A stretch of DNA of 64,000 bases from CAUYXS01 sp965248495 (GTDB lineage Bacteria; Chloroflexota; Dehalococcoidia; Lucifugimonadales; Australimonadaceae). A program made the translations under genes and the position numbers. The notes below the pieces were generated by a model. The model did not search any database and was not told the origin of the DNA. It saw only the letters and a program-made list of their open reading frames with translations. Shown piece after piece: positions 61,912 to 64,000 of the stretch. Each line of letters opens with the position of its first letter. Position 1 is the stretch's first letter. The stretch spans positions 1,302,001 to 1,366,000 of the forward strand of contig CBDFJL010000003.1 in the NCBI GenBank assembly GCA_965248495.1, written 5' to 3'.

Positions 61912-62337
61912 ATGGCTAAGAAAGTACGCACGATCCTGAAGCTCCAGCTCCCCGCCGGTGCCGCCACGCCGGCACCGCCGGTGGGGCCCGCGCTCGGCCA
62001 GCACGGGATCAACATCATGGGCTTCGTCAAGGAGTACAACTCCCGCACCGCGACCCAGTCGGGGACCATCATCCCCGTGGAGATCACGGTGTTCGAGGAC
62101 ACCTCCTTCACCTTCATCACCAAGACCCCGCCCGCTTCCGAGCTGCTGCGCAAGGCCGCTGGTACCTCGAAGGGCAGCGCATCGGCGCGCGCCGAGAAGG
62201 TCGGCACCATCTCCCGCGCCGCCCTGCGCGAGATCGCCGAGGCCAAGCAGAAGGACCTGAGCGCCGCGACTGTCGAGGCGGCGATGAAGGTCATTGAGGG
62301 CACCGCGCGGAGCATGGGAGTGGACGTCGAGGGGTAG
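61912..62337 (+). CDS. rplK: 50S ribosomal protein L11
   Basis: The 141-aa product shows the L11 core: LKLQLPAGAATPAPPVGPAL, GQHGINIMGFVKEYN and the C-terminal rRNA-binding domain with the TVEAAMKVIEGTARSMGV signature. L11 forms the GTPase-centre stalk base. Spacing to nusG is 8 bp; the 54-bp gap to rplA carries an interspersed repeat. Confidence 0.98.
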   Translation: MAKKVRTILKLQLPAGAATPAPPVGPALGQHGINIMGFVKEYNSRTATQSGTIIPVEITVFEDTSFTFITKTPPASELLRKAAGTSKGSASARAEKVGTISRAALREIAEAKQKDLSAATVEAAMKVIEGTARSMGVDVEG

Positions 62338-62377
62338 CCCCCTTCGACCTTCGGCGGAGCTCAGGACAGGCTTCCGC
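62338..62377. repeat. Interspersed repeat between rplK and rplA, copy 3
   Basis: CCCCTTCGACCTTCGGCGGA then GCTCAGGACAGGCTTCCGC is the reverse-strand form of the element at 37763-37791 (core GCTCAGGACAGGC). It fills nearly the whole spacer. Confidence 0.7.
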
Positions 62378-62391
62378 ATCTAGGAGAACCG

Positions 62392-63105
62392 ATGGCCAAG
62401 CACGGAAAGCGATACGTCGAGTCGGCAGGGTTGGTCGAGGACCAGCGCACCTACTCGCCCGCGGAGGCGATCGCGCTCGCCAAGAGTGGAGCCAACGCTA
62501 AGTTCGACGAAAGCGTGGAGTTTCACCTGCGGACCAACGCCGACCCGCGTCACGCCGACCAGCAGCTGCGGGGCATCGCCGTGCTGCCGCATGGCAGTGG
62601 GCGCCCCGTGCGTGTCGCCGTGTTCGCCCAGGCGGACGGTGCGCGTGCTGCAACCGAGGCGGGCGCGGAGGTAGTCGGCGACGACGACCTGATCGCGCGC
62701 GTCGAGGGAGGCTTCACCGACTTCGACGTGGCCATCGCGACGCCGGACATGATGGGCAAGATCGGGAAGCTCGGGCGCGTCCTCGGGCGCAAGGGCTTGA
62801 TGCCCAACCCGCGGACCAACACCGTCGTGCAGCCGCACGACATCGGGACAGCCGTGACCGAGGCCAAGAAGGGCCGCGTGGAGCTGCGCATGGACCGCAC
62901 CGCGATCATCCACTCGGCAATCGGCAAGGCGAGCTTCGACGAGGCCCATCTGGTGGCCAACCTCACCTCGGTCATCGACACTATCAACCGGCTGAAGCCC
63001 GCGGGCGTCAAAGGCCCACTCGCCAAGACCGCCTACCTGACGACGACCATGGGGCCGGGCGTGCAGCTGGACCTGGCCGAGACCATGTCCCTACGGGCCG
63101 AGTAG
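62392..63105 (+). CDS. rplA: 50S ribosomal protein L1
   Basis: The 237-aa protein has the L1 blocks YSPAEAIALAKSGANAKFDE, GRVLGRKGLMPNPRTNTV and GKASFDEAHLVANLTS. L1 forms the mobile L1 stalk and in many bacteria represses its own operon. The ribosome site AGGAGA lies before ATG 62392. It is normal in length. Confidence 0.98.
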   Translation: MAKHGKRYVESAGLVEDQRTYSPAEAIALAKSGANAKFDESVEFHLRTNADPRHADQQLRGIAVLPHGSGRPVRVAVFAQADGARAATEAGAEVVGDDDLIARVEGGFTDFDVAIATPDMMGKIGKLGRVLGRKGLMPNPRTNTVVQPHDIGTAVTEAKKGRVELRMDRTAIIHSAIGKASFDEAHLVANLTSVIDTINRLKPAGVKGPLAKTAYLTTTMGPGVQLDLAETMSLRAE

Positions 63106-63178
63106 CAGGCAGCCAAGTCTGCGGGATTGACGCCGTGGGCCGGTTGCCCGAAACTTGACGTTCAAATAGAGCGTGACC

Positions 63179-63299
63179 GAAGACAGCGGGTCCCCGAGTG
63201 CTCGGGGTTAAGCCTGGAAGGGCCCGCCGAGGAAGCGCAGGTCGGTGAGCAGCTCACCGACATCTGCGATTGCCCGCGTCTTCGGACCGGGCCTTTTTA
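63179..63299 (+). promoter_or_regulatory. Ribosomal protein L10 leader with attenuator
   Basis: The 262-bp gap before rplJ holds GAAGACAGCGGGTCC at 63179-63193 and GGGCCCGCCGAGG at 63220-63232, the hallmark of the L10 leader that binds the L10(L12)4 complex. A terminator follows: GCCCG-C-GTC, TTCG loop, GAC-CGGGC (63272-63292) then CTTTTTAT. Excess L10 should favour termination. Confidence 0.87.
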
Positions 63300-63367
63300 T
63301 TGGCTGCCGCCAACGTGAGCCGTCTGACCGACGGCCGCACCAGAGTGGCGCCGTAGAGGTGTAGAAA

Positions 63368-63895
63368 GTGGCGACAGAGGCAAAAGTACGGGACGTCGCG
63401 GCGCTGGCTGAGCTGTTCGGCAAAGCGAAGGTCATGATCGCGACCGACTTCAGCGGCCTCTCCGTGAACCAGATGACCGACCTGCGGCGCCGCCTTAGGG
63501 AGCAGGGCGCCGAGTTCCGCGTCGTCAAGAACCGCCTCGCGCTGCGAGCCGCCGAGGGGGCGGGCTCGGCGCTGGTGCCGGGGCTGCTGGTCGGTGTGAC
63601 CGGGATCGCCTTCAGCTACGACGACCCCGTCACCGTCGCGAAGATACTGGACGATTACGTGAAGGAGACCCGTTCGCCGTTGAAGGTGCGCGATGGCATC
63701 GTGGACGGCGAACTCTACAGCGCAGCGCAGGTAACCGCGCTGGCGAGCGTGCCGCCGAGGGACGTCCTCCTTGGCCGTCTCGTTAGCCACCTGAACTCGC
63801 CCATCATGCGGCTGGTCTGGGCGCTCAACGGCAGCCTACAAGGACTGGCGACGGTACTCCAGAGGCGGGCCGAGCAGTTGGACTCGGCCGGTTAG
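63368..63895 (+). CDS. rplJ: 50S ribosomal protein L10
   Basis: The 175-aa product shows the L10 pattern AALAELFGKAKVMIATDFSG, MTDLRRRLREQGAEFRVVKN and the C-terminal helix that anchors L7/L12 dimers (LNSPIMRLVWALNGSLQGLA). The start is GTG 63368. It is regulated through the leader upstream. Confidence 0.97.
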   Translation: MATEAKVRDVAALAELFGKAKVMIATDFSGLSVNQMTDLRRRLREQGAEFRVVKNRLALRAAEGAGSALVPGLLVGVTGIAFSYDDPVTVAKILDDYVKETRSPLKVRDGIVDGELYSAAQVTALASVPPRDVLLGRLVSHLNSPIMRLVWALNGSLQGLATVLQRRAEQLDSAG

Positions 63896-63962
63896 CGCCT
63901 CGGCCTGTTAGCAATCGTACACGCGGCCGCGGGCCGCTAGAGAAAAATCAGGAGCACGAGCA

Positions 63963-64000
63963 ATGGCAACCAAAGATGAGCTGATGGAGGGTATCAAAGG
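63963..64000 (+). CDS. rplL: 50S ribosomal protein L7/L12, first codons only
   Basis: ATG 63963 begins MATKDELMEGIK and runs off the window. AGGAG lies 9-13 bases upstream. The position right after rplJ and the acidic, helical start identify L7/L12. Confidence 0.85.
   Translation, partial: MATKDELMEGIK

Overview
The window is a gene-dense, high-GC bacterial segment with no plasmid, phage or CRISPR signature. The gene content suggests a Chloroflexota chromosome, possibly a SAR202/Dehalococcoidia-like lineage. Clues are separate cofG and cofH genes for coenzyme F420, a fused EtfB-EtfA, an HspR-type heat-shock operon, a two-regulator type IV pilus locus, and short 'PERSRR'-type interspersed repeats. 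This placement is inference; no rRNA gene is present to test it. Packing is tight: many same-strand genes overlap by ATGA or GTGA, and five convergent pairs share one CTAG as both stop codons.

Layout. 1-9.2 kb: type IV pilus genes on the minus strand (pilM with an odd tandem-repeat head, a PilO-like gene, a tiny membrane protein, pilC, pilB, an unknown gene and a LuxR-type regulator), an orphan OmpR-type regulator, then three pilin-like genes. 9.2-13.8 kb: VanZ-like protein, gamma-glutamyltransferase, lipoproteins, a cupin and tRNA-Thr(CGT). 13.9-19.9 kb: F420 operon cofG-cofH-cofD-cofC plus a luciferase-like oxidoreductase, facing a DtxR-family regulator. 20.1-22.9 kb: a CheC-like protein, CheY, a degenerate frameshifted HD-GYP protein, and a protein with a FliM-like CheY-binding N-terminus and a zinc ribbon. 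22.9-30.3 kb: esterase, a stand-alone Lrp ligand domain, a frameshifted comM/yifB, a metal-dependent hydrolase lipoprotein of different base composition, fused EtfBA, and a ketopantoate reductase. 30.3-33.2 kb: trehalose synthesis (otsB, otsA). 33.5-40.7 kb: alaS-ruvX-DUF429-aroC-aroKB.

40.7-43.3 kb (minus): threonine synthase, NIL-domain protein, MoaD-like sulfur carrier and a membrane-anchored thiol peroxidase-like protein with an in-frame TGA at the redox-active Cys position, followed by a SECIS-like hairpin. 43.4-47.4 kb: dnaJ-hspR-clpC with a HAIR-like operator. 47.5-56.5 kb: aldo/keto reductase, MBL-rhodanese protein, ispD-ispF-cysS, a hydrolase with a duplicated 3' end flanking an inserted lipoprotein gene, an FAD-linked oxidase, and an ArsR regulator with paired palindromic operators over a probably leaderless start. 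56.7-64 kb: secG, gatB, a repeat-bearing spacer, tRNA-Thr(TGT), tRNA-Tyr, tRNA-Thr(GGT), tuf, rpmG, secE, nusG, rplK, rplA, the L10 leader, rplJ and the first codons of rplL.

The strongest candidates for new biology are the selenocysteine redoxin at the end of the thrC-NIL-moaD cluster, and the CheY cassette whose partners have all lost catalytic residues while one carries an almost perfect FliM N-terminal peptide.
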